This document shows, piece by piece, positions 1 through 9,254 of a stretch of DNA of 64,000 bases. The stretch comes from Chloroflexota bacterium. GTDB lineage: Bacteria; Chloroflexota; Anaerolineae; Aggregatilineales; J027. Location: contig QMIT01000015.1 in NCBI GenBank assembly GCA_024434115.1, positions 1-64,000 of the forward strand, in the 5' to 3' direction. Position numbers and translations under genes: made by a program. The stretch's first letter is position 1. The number at the start of each line of letters is the position of its first letter. The notes below the pieces were generated by a model that was not told the origin of the DNA, made no database searches, and was given only the letters and a program-made list of their open reading frames with translations.

Positions 1-1
1 C

Positions 2-490
2 GTGACCTTCACCTGCTACAAGTTCCGTACCATGTATAAAGATGCCTCCAGCGAGATGCACCAAGCCTTCATGAAAGCCTTCATCAAGAATGATATGGCT
101 GCCATCGCCGCCATTAATGGTACGGAGAACGCGGAGATCATGAAGATCGTCAAAGACCCACGAGTGACCTTGATTGGCAAGTTCCTACGCAAGACTTCTT
201 TGGACGAACTGCCCCAATTCATCAACGTACTCAAAGGCGAGATGACACTGGTTGGCCCACGCCCCTGCATCCCATACGAAGTCGAAGAATATGAGACATG
301 GCACAAGCAGCGGCTACAGGCGACAGGTGGGATCACCGGGCTGTGGCAGGTGAGTGCGCGGAGTGCCGCCGATTTTGACGGGATGTGCAAGCTGGACATC
401 GAATACATTGAAAGCCAGTCGTTGATGACCGACCTCAAGCTGATTGTGAAGACCCCACTGGTGATGATCTTCGGACGCGGTGGATTCTGA
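2..490 (+). CDS. Polyprenyl-glycosylphosphotransferase (bacterial sugar transferase), C-terminal part
   Basis: This is the catalytic end of a WcaJ/EpsL-type priming transferase, which loads a sugar 1-phosphate from a nucleotide sugar onto undecaprenyl phosphate at the inner face of the membrane. Visible family motifs are KFRTM just after the window edge, DELPQFINVLKG followed by LVGPRP, and GITGLWQVSAR. The frame is open to the window start, so the N-terminal membrane part lies outside and the GTG at 2 is not the true start. An insertion of about 35 residues between KFRTM and the KDPRVT segment is normal for the family. It begins the plus-strand half of the exopolysaccharide locus. Function class is secure; the sugar is unknown. 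Confidence 0.9.
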   Translation: MTFTCYKFRTMYKDASSEMHQAFMKAFIKNDMAAIAAINGTENAEIMKIVKDPRVTLIGKFLRKTSLDELPQFINVLKGEMTLVGPRPCIPYEVEEYETWHKQRLQATGGITGLWQVSARSAADFDGMCKLDIEYIESQSLMTDLKLIVKTPLVMIFGRGGF

Positions 491-554
491 TGCGCAAGAC
501 CGAAAAATAAATGAAAAATGGGGGTCATGTTTCTGTTCTATCTTGTCTATGGCT

Positions 555-577
555 TATAATTGGAGTGGGACACTCCA
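555..577 (+). promoter_or_regulatory. Candidate promoter -10 with adjoining dyad
   Basis: A perfect TATAAT stands at 555-560. It is followed directly by a 7-bp perfect dyad, TGGAGTG (561-567) and CACTCCA (571-577), with a 3-nt loop. No good -35 hexamer is seen 17 nt upstream. The element could drive the dehydrogenase/aminotransferase pair, with the dyad as operator or 5' hairpin. This is inferred from sequence alone. Confidence 0.35.
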
Positions 578-613
578 TAGTTATTATCATCAATTGTAAA
601 AGTGAGGGAACGA

Positions 614-1651
614 ATGACTCAAATAAACGTTGGGATTATCGGCTTTGGTTATTGGGGGCCAAACCTGACCCGTAACCTGAATGAACTTCCCACAGCCAAT
701 GTCGTTGCGGTTGCCGATCTCCGCGAAGAACGTCTAAATCAGATCAAATCAGCTTATCCGGGCATCGCCATCACCAAAAATTACAAAGAACTCTTTAACA
801 TGGGCCTTGATGCGGTGGTGATTGCAACCCCTCCTGCCAGCCACTATGCGCTGGCTAAAGAATGTTTGGAAAACGGCTTGCATGTTTTGGTCGAAAAACC
901 TCTCACCCTCAGCAGCCGTGATGGTGAAGACCTGATTGAAATCGCCAACCAGAAAAATCTGATCCTAATGGTCGGACACACTTTTGAATATAATCCGGCG
1001 GTTCGCGCCCTACGCGACATTATCAGCAGTCCCGACTTTGGAGACATCTATTATGTCAATATGGTGCGTGTCAATCTGGGGCTGTATCAGCGCACCATGA
1101 ATGTGATGTGGGACTTGGCCCCACACGATATTTCCATCCTGCTCTACCTCTTGGGCACTGACCCTTCCAGCGTCGCCGCGCAAGGTGCAACCTGTGTCCA
1201 TCTCGACAATCATGATGTAGCCTATCTTCACCTCAAATTCCCGAACAACATCACCGCCCAAATCCATGTTAGCTGGCTCGACCCAAACAAGGTACGCCGT
1301 ATCACAGTGGTCGGCAGCAAGAAGATGGTGGTCTATGACGATATTGAGCCACTGGAAAAACTGAAGATTTATGACAAAGGTGTGGAAGCCCCCGCCTATG
1401 CCACCAGCTTCAGTGACTTCCAATTCAGCTATCGTTACGGCGATGTGGTCATCCCGTATGTGAAATTTGAAGAACCCCTGCGTGTGGAATGCCGCCATTT
1501 TGTGGATTGCATCGTCAACAGCAAGGCCCCTCAAAGTGATGGTGAAGTGGGGACAAGAGTCGTGCGGATATTGGAAGCGCTCGATCACTCGCTGCACAAC
1601 GAGGGCGTCAGTGTAAAAATCCAAAACGGCACATTTGTACCAACCATGTGA
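614..1651 (+). CDS. Gfo/Idh/MocA family NAD(P)-dependent sugar oxidoreductase
   Basis: The N-terminal Rossmann fold shows GIIGFGYWGPN (residues about 7-17), and the family EKP signature occurs in LVEKPLTLSS. A C-terminal GFO_IDH_MocA_C-like domain follows, giving 345 residues, normal for the family. I place the start at the ATG at 614 because GAGGG sits 5 nt upstream; an in-frame GTG at 602 has no such site. The next gene is a DegT aminotransferase. In WlbA/WbpB-type pathways such an enzyme oxidises C3 of a UDP-sugar (often a uronate) and the aminotransferase then aminates it, so a diamino- or amino-uronate precursor is likely. The exact substrate is inference. Confidence 0.88.
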   Translation: MTQINVGIIGFGYWGPNLTRNLNELPTANVVAVADLREERLNQIKSAYPGIAITKNYKELFNMGLDAVVIATPPASHYALAKECLENGLHVLVEKPLTLSSRDGEDLIEIANQKNLILMVGHTFEYNPAVRALRDIISSPDFGDIYYVNMVRVNLGLYQRTMNVMWDLAPHDISILLYLLGTDPSSVAAQGATCVHLDNHDVAYLHLKFPNNITAQIHVSWLDPNKVRRITVVGSKKMVVYDDIEPLEKLKIYDKGVEAPAYATSFSDFQFSYRYGDVVIPYVKFEEPLRVECRHFVDCIVNSKAPQSDGEVGTRVVRILEALDHSLHNEGVSVKIQNGTFVPTM

Positions 1652-1661
1652 ATTCATTGAG

Positions 1662-1695
1662 CGGGCTACCATTTCATGCTAAACACGGTGGCCCG
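1662..1695 (+). other. Intergenic RNA hairpin between dehydrogenase and aminotransferase
   Basis: CGGGCTACC (1662-1670) pairs with GGTGGCCCG (1687-1695), 9 bp with one G-U wobble and a 16-nt loop. No T-run follows, so it is more likely an mRNA processing or stabilising hairpin inside the operon than a terminator. Confidence 0.45.
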
Positions 1696-1744
1696 TCTCA
1701 ACACAAACAACAATCTGTTTTAAAAAATCAAGGAGCTAACAGAA

Positions 1745-2857
1745 GTGAAAGTCCCGTTTGTAGACCTGCAAACCATGCACCGCCCCATTCGTGATGAACT
1801 GGCCGAAGCTATGCTGGCGGTACTGGATCGCGGCGATTTTATTCTGGGCAAAGATGTTGCTGGACTCGAAGAAGAATACGCGGCCTATATCGGCACTAAA
1901 TACGCGGTGGGCGTGGACAATGGCCTGACCGCACTCGAATTATGCCTGCGTGCCTATGATATTGGTGAGGGTGATGAAGTGATTATCCCTGCCAATACCT
2001 TTGTGGCGACGGCAGCCGCTGTGACCTTTGCCGGAGCTAAGGTCGTACCGGTAGACATCAATCCAGATACCTACACTATTGACCCCAACCTGATTGAAGA
2101 CGCCATTACCCCTCGTACCCGTGCCATCATTCCGGTACACCTCTATGGTCTGCCCTCCGATATGGACCCGATTATGGAAATCGCCAATCGTCGGAATTTG
2201 GTTGTGCTGGAAGACGTGGCCCAAGCACACGGCGCAACCTACAAAGGCAAGCGCATGGGGTCATTTGGGCACGTAGCGGCCTTCAGCTTCTACCCCACCA
2301 AGAATCTCGGTGCGTTGGGGGATGCTGGCATTATGACCACCAACGACGAAAAAGTTGTGGACAAGATCAAGATGCTGCGCAATTGCGGCTCGAAGGTCAA
2401 ATATGTCCATGAACTGGAACCATTTAATCACCGTTTGGACTCGATTCAGGCCGCTGCCCTGCGCGTGAAACTGCGCCATCTGGATTCATGGAGCGAAGGC
2501 CGCCGCCGTGCCGCCAAACTCTACAATGAATTGTTCGCGGGTAGCGAAGTCGTGACCCCCATCACTCCCGAAGGGTACACGCATGTGTTCCATCTGTACG
2601 TAATCCGTACACCCCGCCGCGAAGAATTGCAAAAATTCCTTTCGGAACGTGGCATTGGTACGGCCATTCACTACCCGATTCCGGTTCACCTGCAACCCTT
2701 CTATGCTGATCTCGGTTACAAGAAGGGCGACTTCCCGATTACCGACGAACAGGCCGATCAAATTGTGTCGCTGCCCATGTTCCCCGATATGACGGCTGAA
2801 CAAGTGGAATATGTCGCCACACAGGTGAAAGAATTTCTCGCCGCCGTGCCTGCCTGA
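1745..2857 (+). CDS. DegT/DnrJ/EryC1/StrS family PLP-dependent sugar aminotransferase
   Basis: The enzyme transfers an amino group, usually from glutamate, to a keto nucleotide sugar. At 370 residues it has the family's usual length. The PLP-binding lysine is K186 in SFYPTKNLGALGDAG; D157 and Q160 (EDVAQAHGA) would contact the cofactor ring. GTG at 1745 is the start: AGGAG lies 9 nt upstream and the protein opens with the family-typical VPFVDLQ. It follows the MocA-type dehydrogenase on the same strand, consistent with a WbpB/WbpE-like oxidation and transamination pair. A terminator-like hairpin follows it. Confidence 0.92.
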   Translation: MKVPFVDLQTMHRPIRDELAEAMLAVLDRGDFILGKDVAGLEEEYAAYIGTKYAVGVDNGLTALELCLRAYDIGEGDEVIIPANTFVATAAAVTFAGAKVVPVDINPDTYTIDPNLIEDAITPRTRAIIPVHLYGLPSDMDPIMEIANRRNLVVLEDVAQAHGATYKGKRMGSFGHVAAFSFYPTKNLGALGDAGIMTTNDEKVVDKIKMLRNCGSKVKYVHELEPFNHRLDSIQAAALRVKLRHLDSWSEGRRRAAKLYNELFAGSEVVTPITPEGYTHVFHLYVIRTPRREELQKFLSERGIGTAIHYPIPVHLQPFYADLGYKKGDFPITDEQADQIVSLPMFPDMTAEQVEYVATQVKEFLAAVPA

Positions 2858-2905
2858 TTAGTGGTAGAATCAACCACAGGCATTGATTAACAAGCAAATG
2901 AAGAT

Positions 2906-2930
2906 AGGGCAGGTCATAGTCACCTGCCCT
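2906..2930 (+). terminator. Intrinsic terminator-like hairpin
   Basis: AGGGCAGGT (2906-2914) and ACCTGCCCT (2922-2930) form a perfect 9-bp stem with a 7-nt loop. The following TATTATG is T-rich but not a clean T-run. It separates the aminotransferase from the beta-helix lipoprotein gene. Confidence 0.6.
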
Positions 2931-3000
2931 TATTATGATGAGTGGAACGCGATTTCAATGCCTGTAACTTATTGGAGTTCAGGTAGAGAGCGCTGGGGAG

Positions 3001-4767
3001 ATGTCTATTAAAACTTTCAATCGAAGACCCATTTTGTTAAATACTGTCATTTTCATCACTATGCTGTCACTGGTAGTGGGACTTACAGGCTGTGATAACG
3101 ACCTCGTAATCGCCCAAGACCGCACCCAAGCAGGCACTTTCTACGTATCACCCCATGGGTCGGACGATAACCCCGGTTCACTGGAAGAGCCGTGGGCCAC
3201 CCTACGTAAAGCCACCCAAGAGGCTATTCCGGGAGATACGATCATTATTCGTGACGGCACGTATTATGAACCGCTTGTGCCTTTGCGTTCTGGCACCGAA
3301 GAAGCCCCAATTACCTATCAAGCCTATGAAAATGAAATCCCCATCTTAGATGGGCAAGAATCTATTATGCGGCTGATTGAGGTACAAAGTCTGGAATACA
3401 TCGTAATTGATGGCCTGCGGGTGCAGCACCCTCGCTCAAATTGGGCGTTGATAGACCACAGTAACTATATCACGCTCCAAAACATGCAGTTTATGAATCC
3501 TGAATATCCAGCCGACAAGGTACGTGATTTCTGGGGAGTGCGCCTGCGTTATAGTTCGTTCAACAAAATCTTGAATTCCACTTTTGATCGCTGGGGGCGC
3601 TATGAAAATGGCGACCAAGAAGGTAATCATATTGGCGTCAATGGGAATGAGGAACAAGGCGGCTATAACCTTATTGAAGGCAATACGTTTACCTACGGAG
3701 CGCAGGGTTGCATCATCGTCAACGCACCCTATAACATTATCCGCAACAACATATTCGACAACGACTGGCAGAAGGGTATCTATGTTGCGTGGTTTACGAA
3801 CCCCGGTGATGAGATTGCTGGCACAGAATGGCCTGCCATTGGCAACCTGATTGAACATAATCAATTTATCCGCTCCAAGCATTCTTCTACCGAACATGGT
3901 GGTCTGGGGTATGAGGGAACATCGGTCAGCACCATATTCCGCTATAACGTGATCCGCAATTCCGACCATCTCGGCTTAATTATTACAGTTTTTGGCGACT
4001 ACGCCCTACGTGATTATGACGCCCATATCTATAACAATACGATTGTCAACAATGGCCTCCACCAGTTTGAGTACGAAGGAACGGGAGTCGCCATTACCAA
4101 TCACGGCCTTGAAACAGAACTGCATGATGAGGTCGTCAAAAATAACATCATTTACGGCAATCTGCCCGGTCAAGGTGGTGCGGTTCATCAGTTTTCCCTA
4201 AACGTGACGGGTGCGCCAAATAATCCGCCTTTCGCGGGAACGGTCATCGCGGGCAATTTGATCGAAAGTCCACGCGCTGAGGCCTGCGAAGTCAGTCTAC
4301 AAAATACGGGTAATGGCGAGGGCAACTGCCCCATTTTTGTATCAGAGGTCGGGGATGCCAATGCCGCGTGGTTTAATGAAAAGTATCCCGATGCGTTTTA
4401 TGGCAATATCGAGGGCGACCCATTATTCACCACCTACGATGCGACCAATAATGACTTTGACCTAACCTTACAGCCAGATTCCCCCGCGATTGATGCCGGG
4501 GTTGCCTTGACCGTCACCAAAGAGGCTGGGTCAGGGACTGAAATATCGGTTGAGGATGCCGGATATTTTCATGATGGTTACAAAGGCATGATCGAAGCCG
4601 ATACGATTGTAGTCGGTAATGAAACGGTCAACATCGTGGCAATTGATTATGCGGCCAATCTCATTACAGTGGATCGTGAGATTGAATGGGATGTGAACAC
4701 CCCCGTGAATTTACCATTTAGTGGGGATGGCCCGGATATTGGTGCGTTTGAATACGACGCGAATTAG
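3001..4767 (+). CDS. Secreted parallel beta-helix lipoprotein (DUF1565/NosD-like)
   Basis: The 588-residue protein has a lipoprotein signal: a basic N-terminus, a hydrophobic stretch and LTGC near residue 31. A DUF1565-type start (FYVSPHGSDDNPGS, residues about 49-62) leads into a right-handed beta-helix rich in NxI/NxF turns such as YNLIEGNTF and YNIIRNNIF. The C-terminus ends with a PDIGAFEY module common in secreted bacterial beta-helix proteins. ATG at 3001 follows GGGGAG directly. Such folds are seen in polysaccharide lyases and in alginate C5-epimerases (AlgG), so it may act on the exported polymer; no catalytic residues can be assigned. It is a paralogue of the C-terminal 540 residues of the protein encoded at 38165-42202. 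Confidence 0.85.
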   Translation: MSIKTFNRRPILLNTVIFITMLSLVVGLTGCDNDLVIAQDRTQAGTFYVSPHGSDDNPGSLEEPWATLRKATQEAIPGDTIIIRDGTYYEPLVPLRSGTEEAPITYQAYENEIPILDGQESIMRLIEVQSLEYIVIDGLRVQHPRSNWALIDHSNYITLQNMQFMNPEYPADKVRDFWGVRLRYSSFNKILNSTFDRWGRYENGDQEGNHIGVNGNEEQGGYNLIEGNTFTYGAQGCIIVNAPYNIIRNNIFDNDWQKGIYVAWFTNPGDEIAGTEWPAIGNLIEHNQFIRSKHSSTEHGGLGYEGTSVSTIFRYNVIRNSDHLGLIITVFGDYALRDYDAHIYNNTIVNNGLHQFEYEGTGVAITNHGLETELHDEVVKNNIIYGNLPGQGGAVHQFSLNVTGAPNNPPFAGTVIAGNLIESPRAEACEVSLQNTGNGEGNCPIFVSEVGDANAAWFNEKYPDAFYGNIEGDPLFTTYDATNNDFDLTLQPDSPAIDAGVALTVTKEAGSGTEISVEDAGYFHDGYKGMIEADTIVVGNETVNIVAIDYAANLITVDREIEWDVNTPVNLPFSGDGPDIGAFEYDAN

Positions 4768-4819
4768 GCCAAAGGCTCGACAAAATAGTACAAAAATTAA
4801 TCTCTGGGGGATGATTCAT

Positions 4820-6463
4820 ATGTCAACTGTGACGGGTTCATCACGCAAGACCGCCACTGTTTCCCTGCTTGACCCACTAATGTGGCTACGCACCCAAATT
4901 GGCAGTGACCGCACAATTGTTTGGGTGTCAATCCTCGCATTGACCTTTTTGGCGGCGGCACTACGCATTTACAACATTGAAAATCAAAGCCTGTGGCGTG
5001 ATGAGGGGATTTCCTATTCCCTATCGCATCAAGAGAGCCTGCCGGATGTGTTCAGCACCCTTGCCAACAATGACCTGCATCCGCCGTTCTATTTTGTGCT
5101 GCTCTACTTCGCTATCGAGATTCTAGGTAAATCCGTCTTTGCGTTGCGCCTCATTTCAGCCATCGCGGGGATTATCCTGATTCCATTGGGCTATGCCATC
5201 GGCAAGCGCCTGTTTAACCAATGGGTAGGGCTTCTCAATGCACTCATTATGACCATCTCCCCCTTTCTCATTCGTTATTCACAGGAAGCGCGTCAATATA
5301 ATCTGCTGGCGCTGATGGCGGCGTTTACCCTTTATTTCGGCATTCGCTGGTATCAGAAACCGAATAACCGACAATTGATTCCGTATGTGATCAGCGGGGC
5401 ATTGTTGATTTATACCCACACATGGGGATTTTTCTTTCTAGCCGCGCTCAACCTCTATCTCATGGTTGATTTGTGGCTCAATGTGCCCCGTCGGCGCGAA
5501 CTACCCAATTGGATCGTCGGCAATATCATCATCGGTGTGCTCTATCTAGCATGGCTGCCCTCCATGCTTCAGCAGTTGGATTTTCGCACCGACTGGATCA
5601 CCACTACCGATTCGCCGTTTCAACTCTTACGCCTGACCTTTGAATATTGGACAGCCGCCGCCCGTGCTACGCCTTTCTATTTATTGATATTTCTGGTCGG
5701 GGTGCTGTACCTGTTCGATATTGAAATCCGCCCCTTCAAAATGTCGCTTGGCAAAAATTCGGGCAAGGTCATGCTGCTGATTGTAACGGCCCTTGCGACA
5801 TTGGTGATTGCGCTGGTTTTGAATGAATTTAAGCCCAGTTTTAAACCTGACCGCTATACTATTGTGGTCTATCCCATCTTTACGCTGCTCTTGGCGCTTG
5901 GCATTGTCAATTTGCGATTCCGCTGGGTGATGCTGGGAGCATTATTTATCCTGATGGCGTTGTGGGCACGCAAAGATTTGTACTATCTGCGTGACCCCTA
6001 TAAATCAGTAGCGCGTGATGTTGCCGCCGACCTAAACGCGAATGTCAAGCCGAACGATGTGATTGTCTTTACCCCCGACCCACTTGGGCAATCCGTCCAG
6101 TTTTATCTGACCACCGATCATTTTATGCTAGGCTATGCTAATTGGACATCCATGTCCGATTGGAATATTGATGGTTGGGTAGATGCGTGGTTCAAAGACG
6201 ATTTACAACCTACCACTCTCGCCCTGTTGGATGAGCGCCTAACCGGGGATGCCTGTTTATGGTTGGTGTATGCCCCCGGCCCGATTGCGATACCTGACGC
6301 CGAAAATGTGACGGATGACTTTTTGGCAGCTGTTGCCGAACGCTATACCCTTGTCCGCGAATTTCGTGGGTATGACGAAGGCTTTAGCGAACCACCGTTT
6401 GAAAATATGCAACTTGACCAGTATTGCGGTAAACGCGAAACCTTGACTAGACGATTTGGCTAA
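4820..6463 (+). CDS. GT-C-like membrane glycosyltransferase (GT39/ArnT-type, PMT_2)
   Basis: Multi-pass membrane protein of about 547 residues. An acidic motif, WRDEGISY, lies after the first membrane segment, as in the GT39/PMT_2 family, which transfers sugars from polyprenyl-phosphate donors on the outer face of the membrane. About ten hydrophobic segments are visible, followed by a soluble C-terminal part of about 140 residues. The frame is open from 4721, overlapping the previous gene, but GGGGG at 4806-4810 sits 9 nt before the ATG at 4820, so that start is preferred over ATG 4811. It may decorate the polymer or glycosylate proteins; donor and acceptor are unknown. Confidence 0.78.
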   Translation: MSTVTGSSRKTATVSLLDPLMWLRTQIGSDRTIVWVSILALTFLAAALRIYNIENQSLWRDEGISYSLSHQESLPDVFSTLANNDLHPPFYFVLLYFAIEILGKSVFALRLISAIAGIILIPLGYAIGKRLFNQWVGLLNALIMTISPFLIRYSQEARQYNLLALMAAFTLYFGIRWYQKPNNRQLIPYVISGALLIYTHTWGFFFLAALNLYLMVDLWLNVPRRRELPNWIVGNIIIGVLYLAWLPSMLQQLDFRTDWITTTDSPFQLLRLTFEYWTAAARATPFYLLIFLVGVLYLFDIEIRPFKMSLGKNSGKVMLLIVTALATLVIALVLNEFKPSFKPDRYTIVVYPIFTLLLALGIVNLRFRWVMLGALFILMALWARKDLYYLRDPYKSVARDVAADLNANVKPNDVIVFTPDPLGQSVQFYLTTDHFMLGYANWTSMSDWNIDGWVDAWFKDDLQPTTLALLDERLTGDACLWLVYAPGPIAIPDAENVTDDFLAAVAERYTLVREFRGYDEGFSEPPFENMQLDQYCGKRETLTRRFG

Positions 6464-6497
6464 CTGATGACCATAGTAGAAAGGTACAATACAGCCA

Positions 6498-8402
6498 ATG
6501 TGCGGTGTAAACGGTCTCTTTGACTATAAGAATAATGAGCCGATCTCACGGGATTTGCTCACCCGCATGACCTCCCTCATGGCACATCGCGGGCCAGATG
6601 GCGACGGGTTCTACTTCGACGATTCAGCGGGGGTCGGGCTAGGCCATCGCCGCCTTTCGATTATTGACCTTTCGACGGGCGATCAACCCATGACCAATGA
6701 AGACGACAGCATTTGGATTGTCTTCAATGGTGAAATCTACAACTATAAAGCCATACGCCGCGATTTGGAGGTTAAAGGGCATCAATTCCGCACCAGTTCC
6801 GATACCGAAGTGATCTTGCACGCCTATGAGGAATATGGCGTAGATTGCCCTGCTCATTTCAACGGTATCTTTGCGTTCGGCCTGTGGGATACCAAAAAAC
6901 GCCGCCTGTTCCTTGCGCGTGACCACTTTGGTATCCTGCCGCTGTATTACACCAGCGAAGGCGGCATGTTCCGATTTGCCTCTGAGGTCAAAGCCATCTT
7001 GGGTGATCCCCATTTCCCTCGTGAGCTTGATCTTGATGCACTCAATTTCACATTGACCCTACGCTACTGCCCTGCCCCATGGACACTGTTTAAGGGTGTC
7101 TATAAAGTCCCCCCGTCCGGTTATTTGGTGGTGGATGAAAACGGCGTGCATGAAGGCACCTATTGGGATTACACACCAACGATTGACCGCGCCAAAACGG
7201 AAGAAGATTGGATTGCCGAACTGCGTGAAATTTACGATCAGGCCATCCATCGTCAAATGGTGGCAGATGTGCCCATCGGGATTTCACTCAGCGGCGGGGT
7301 GGACTCTACCACCGTCCTGCACCTGATGGCAAAACACTCCAGCGGCCCAGTCAAGGCCTATACCGTCGGATTTGAGGGGCGCGAAGATGTCAACGAGGTC
7401 GAACCCTCCCGCGCAATGGCAAAACACTATGGGGCCGAGTTTAATTCACGCATCATCACCGAAAAAGATTATGCTGATTTCATGACCCGCTACATCTGGC
7501 ACATGGAAGAACCCGTCGTTAACCAATCGGCGGCAGCCTATTATTTTGTGGCTCAGATGGCACGCGATCAGGGGCTAAAAGTTCTGCTCAATGGGCAAGG
7601 GCCGGATGAAGCGTTTGGCGGCTATCCCCGGCATCTTGGCGCGAATTATGTCGAACGTTTCCGCAAATATGGTGCGGCCTATGCTGCCCGCCTCGCCCAG
7701 CCCCTCGCCAAGAAAATGCCTTTGTCGGAACAAGCCCGCCGGCTGAATTATGCTCTCGGCGCTCAAGATGAGGCCGATGCACTACTGAGGGTTTATTCGA
7801 TCATGCCCGAATCCGCTCGCAACAGCCTGCTAGGGGTCGAAACACGCCGCCGCATGAATCCGCAGTTATCACTCGACTGGGCCAGAAAACAAATCGCCCG
7901 TGCGCCCCAAGACGCCACCTTTATGGAAAAGATGCTGTTTGTGGACGCCCGCACCGACCTTGCAGAAGAACTACTTCTCTCTGAAAATAAGATGTCAATG
8001 GCTGCCAGCATCGAAGCCCGCGTGCCCTATCTGGACATCGAAATCATGAAAGTGGCCGAACGCATCCCCGGCAACCTCAAGATCAATGGGCGGGAACAGA
8101 AGATTATCCACAAAAAGGTCTGTATGTCCTATATCCCGCCAGAAGTTGCCAATCGCAAGAAAATTGGTTTTACTAGTGCCGCCGATTTGTGGTTCCGGGG
8201 TAAAATAGGGTCGCAATTTTTGGAGCAAATCGCCGATCCGAACTCATTTACCCAAACCTATCTGAATCGAGAAGGCGTTGAACACCTGATCCAACAGCAT
8301 CTCAGCGGACGGTGGGATCATCAGCGGGTCTTGTTTATGCTTTACTCGCTGGAAAATTGGTACGACGTCTTTTTCGAGGATGTGACCGAGCCAGTACGCT
8401 AA
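6498..8402 (+). CDS. asnB: Glutamine-hydrolysing asparagine synthase-type amidotransferase
   Basis: The mature N-terminus is the nucleophile Cys2 (MCGVNGLF), with the class II glutaminase domain at about residues 2-215 (AHRGPDG, FNGEIYN, RDHFGILPLYY). The synthetase domain carries the ATP pyrophosphatase loop SGGVDS at 265-270. Length, 634 residues, fits AsnB. In polysaccharide loci, including PEP-CTERM/XrtA-type ones, AsnB homologues are thought to amidate uronic acids rather than make asparagine. That role is supported here by context only. It lies 34 nt after the GT-C gene, and an intrinsic terminator follows. Confidence 0.92.
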   Translation: MCGVNGLFDYKNNEPISRDLLTRMTSLMAHRGPDGDGFYFDDSAGVGLGHRRLSIIDLSTGDQPMTNEDDSIWIVFNGEIYNYKAIRRDLEVKGHQFRTSSDTEVILHAYEEYGVDCPAHFNGIFAFGLWDTKKRRLFLARDHFGILPLYYTSEGGMFRFASEVKAILGDPHFPRELDLDALNFTLTLRYCPAPWTLFKGVYKVPPSGYLVVDENGVHEGTYWDYTPTIDRAKTEEDWIAELREIYDQAIHRQMVADVPIGISLSGGVDSTTVLHLMAKHSSGPVKAYTVGFEGREDVNEVEPSRAMAKHYGAEFNSRIITEKDYADFMTRYIWHMEEPVVNQSAAAYYFVAQMARDQGLKVLLNGQGPDEAFGGYPRHLGANYVERFRKYGAAYAARLAQPLAKKMPLSEQARRLNYALGAQDEADALLRVYSIMPESARNSLLGVETRRRMNPQLSLDWARKQIARAPQDATFMEKMLFVDARTDLAEELLLSENKMSMAASIEARVPYLDIEIMKVAERIPGNLKINGREQKIIHKKVCMSYIPPEVANRKKIGFTSAADLWFRGKIGSQFLEQIADPNSFTQTYLNREGVEHLIQQHLSGRWDHQRVLFMLYSLENWYDVFFEDVTEPVR

Positions 8403-8415
8403 ATTGGATAAGCAA

Positions 8416-8444
8416 GGGTGAGTGATTGTGGCTCACCCTTTTTT
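8416..8444 (+). terminator. Rho-independent terminator after asnB
   Basis: GGGTGAG (8416-8422) pairs with CTCACCC (8432-8438), and a run of six T follows at 8439-8444. It lies 13 nt after the asnB stop. An apparent GTG start at 8418 falls inside this hairpin, which argues against using it for the next gene. Confidence 0.85.
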
Positions 8445-8465
8445 GGAAGACCGAAAAAATCTGTT

Positions 8466-9254
8466 ATGAATCTCGAAATTCTTTCCCAAAAACCTGCTGC
8501 CACTCCCCACCCTGCCGCTATTTTGTTTGTTCACGGCGCATGGCATTCCGCAGCGGGTTGGCAAAAAACGGCCATGCCGTACTTTGCGCAGAAAGGTTAT
8601 CAGACCTATGCGTTAAGCCTGCGGGGTCATGGTAAAAGCGAGGGCAAGGTGCAGTGGTGCAGCACCAAAAATTATGTAGCAGATGTGCGACAGGCCGCCA
8701 CACAGATTGAAGCCGAAACAGGCCAGCATCCCATCTTAATCGGTCATTCAATGGGCGGCTACATTACCCAAAAGTATCTGGAAAAATATCAAGCGCCTGC
8801 CGGGGTTTTAATGGCATCGCTGCCCACCAGCGGCTTGATTGGATTCACCCTGCGTTATTCGAGACGACATCCGCTGACCATGCTTATCCATTCCTTAACG
8901 ATGGATGCCTATCGCATTATCCAGAATTTCGAGGATGCACGGGAACTCCTGTTTACCAATGCCGTGCCGGAAGCCCAAGCCCGCGAATTTTGGGCTGAAT
9001 TGGGGCAGGAATCGTATCGTATCGAATTGGAAATGCTACTCAATCTGCCCCACCCCGCGAAAGTCAAAACTCCGTTATTGGTCATCGGGGCCGACCAAGA
9101 TCATTTTTTCTCCCTTAATGAAATGCGGAGGACAGCAAGGGCCTATCATACCGAGGCGGTATTTTTCCCCGGTGGGCATAATCTCATGATTGAGCCGGGG
9201 TGGGAAAAAGTTGCTGACCACATTATAAGTTGGCTGCACGAGCGCGACCTCTAA
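8466..9254 (+). CDS. Alpha/beta hydrolase (lysophospholipase/esterase-like)
   Basis: A 262-residue alpha/beta-hydrolase fold. The oxyanion region is FVHGAWHSAAGW, the nucleophile elbow GHSMGG gives Ser95, the likely acid Asp is in IGADQDHF and the His is in PGGHNLM. The frame is open from 8418, but that start lies in the upstream terminator, so ATG 8466 is chosen; no strong ribosome site is seen. Substrate is unknown. Its 3' end overlaps the convergent ORF at 9223-9711 by 32 nt. Confidence 0.85.
   Translation: MNLEILSQKPAATPHPAAILFVHGAWHSAAGWQKTAMPYFAQKGYQTYALSLRGHGKSEGKVQWCSTKNYVADVRQAATQIEAETGQHPILIGHSMGGYITQKYLEKYQAPAGVLMASLPTSGLIGFTLRYSRRHPLTMLIHSLTMDAYRIIQNFEDARELLFTNAVPEAQAREFWAELGQESYRIELEMLLNLPHPAKVKTPLLVIGADQDHFFSLNEMRRTARAYHTEAVFFPGGHNLMIEPGWEKVADHIISWLHERDL

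Noticed and set aside
1010..1672. 220-codon minus-strand ORF
   Set aside because: It lies fully opposite the MocA-family gene, which has clear domain motifs; the antisense translation shows none.
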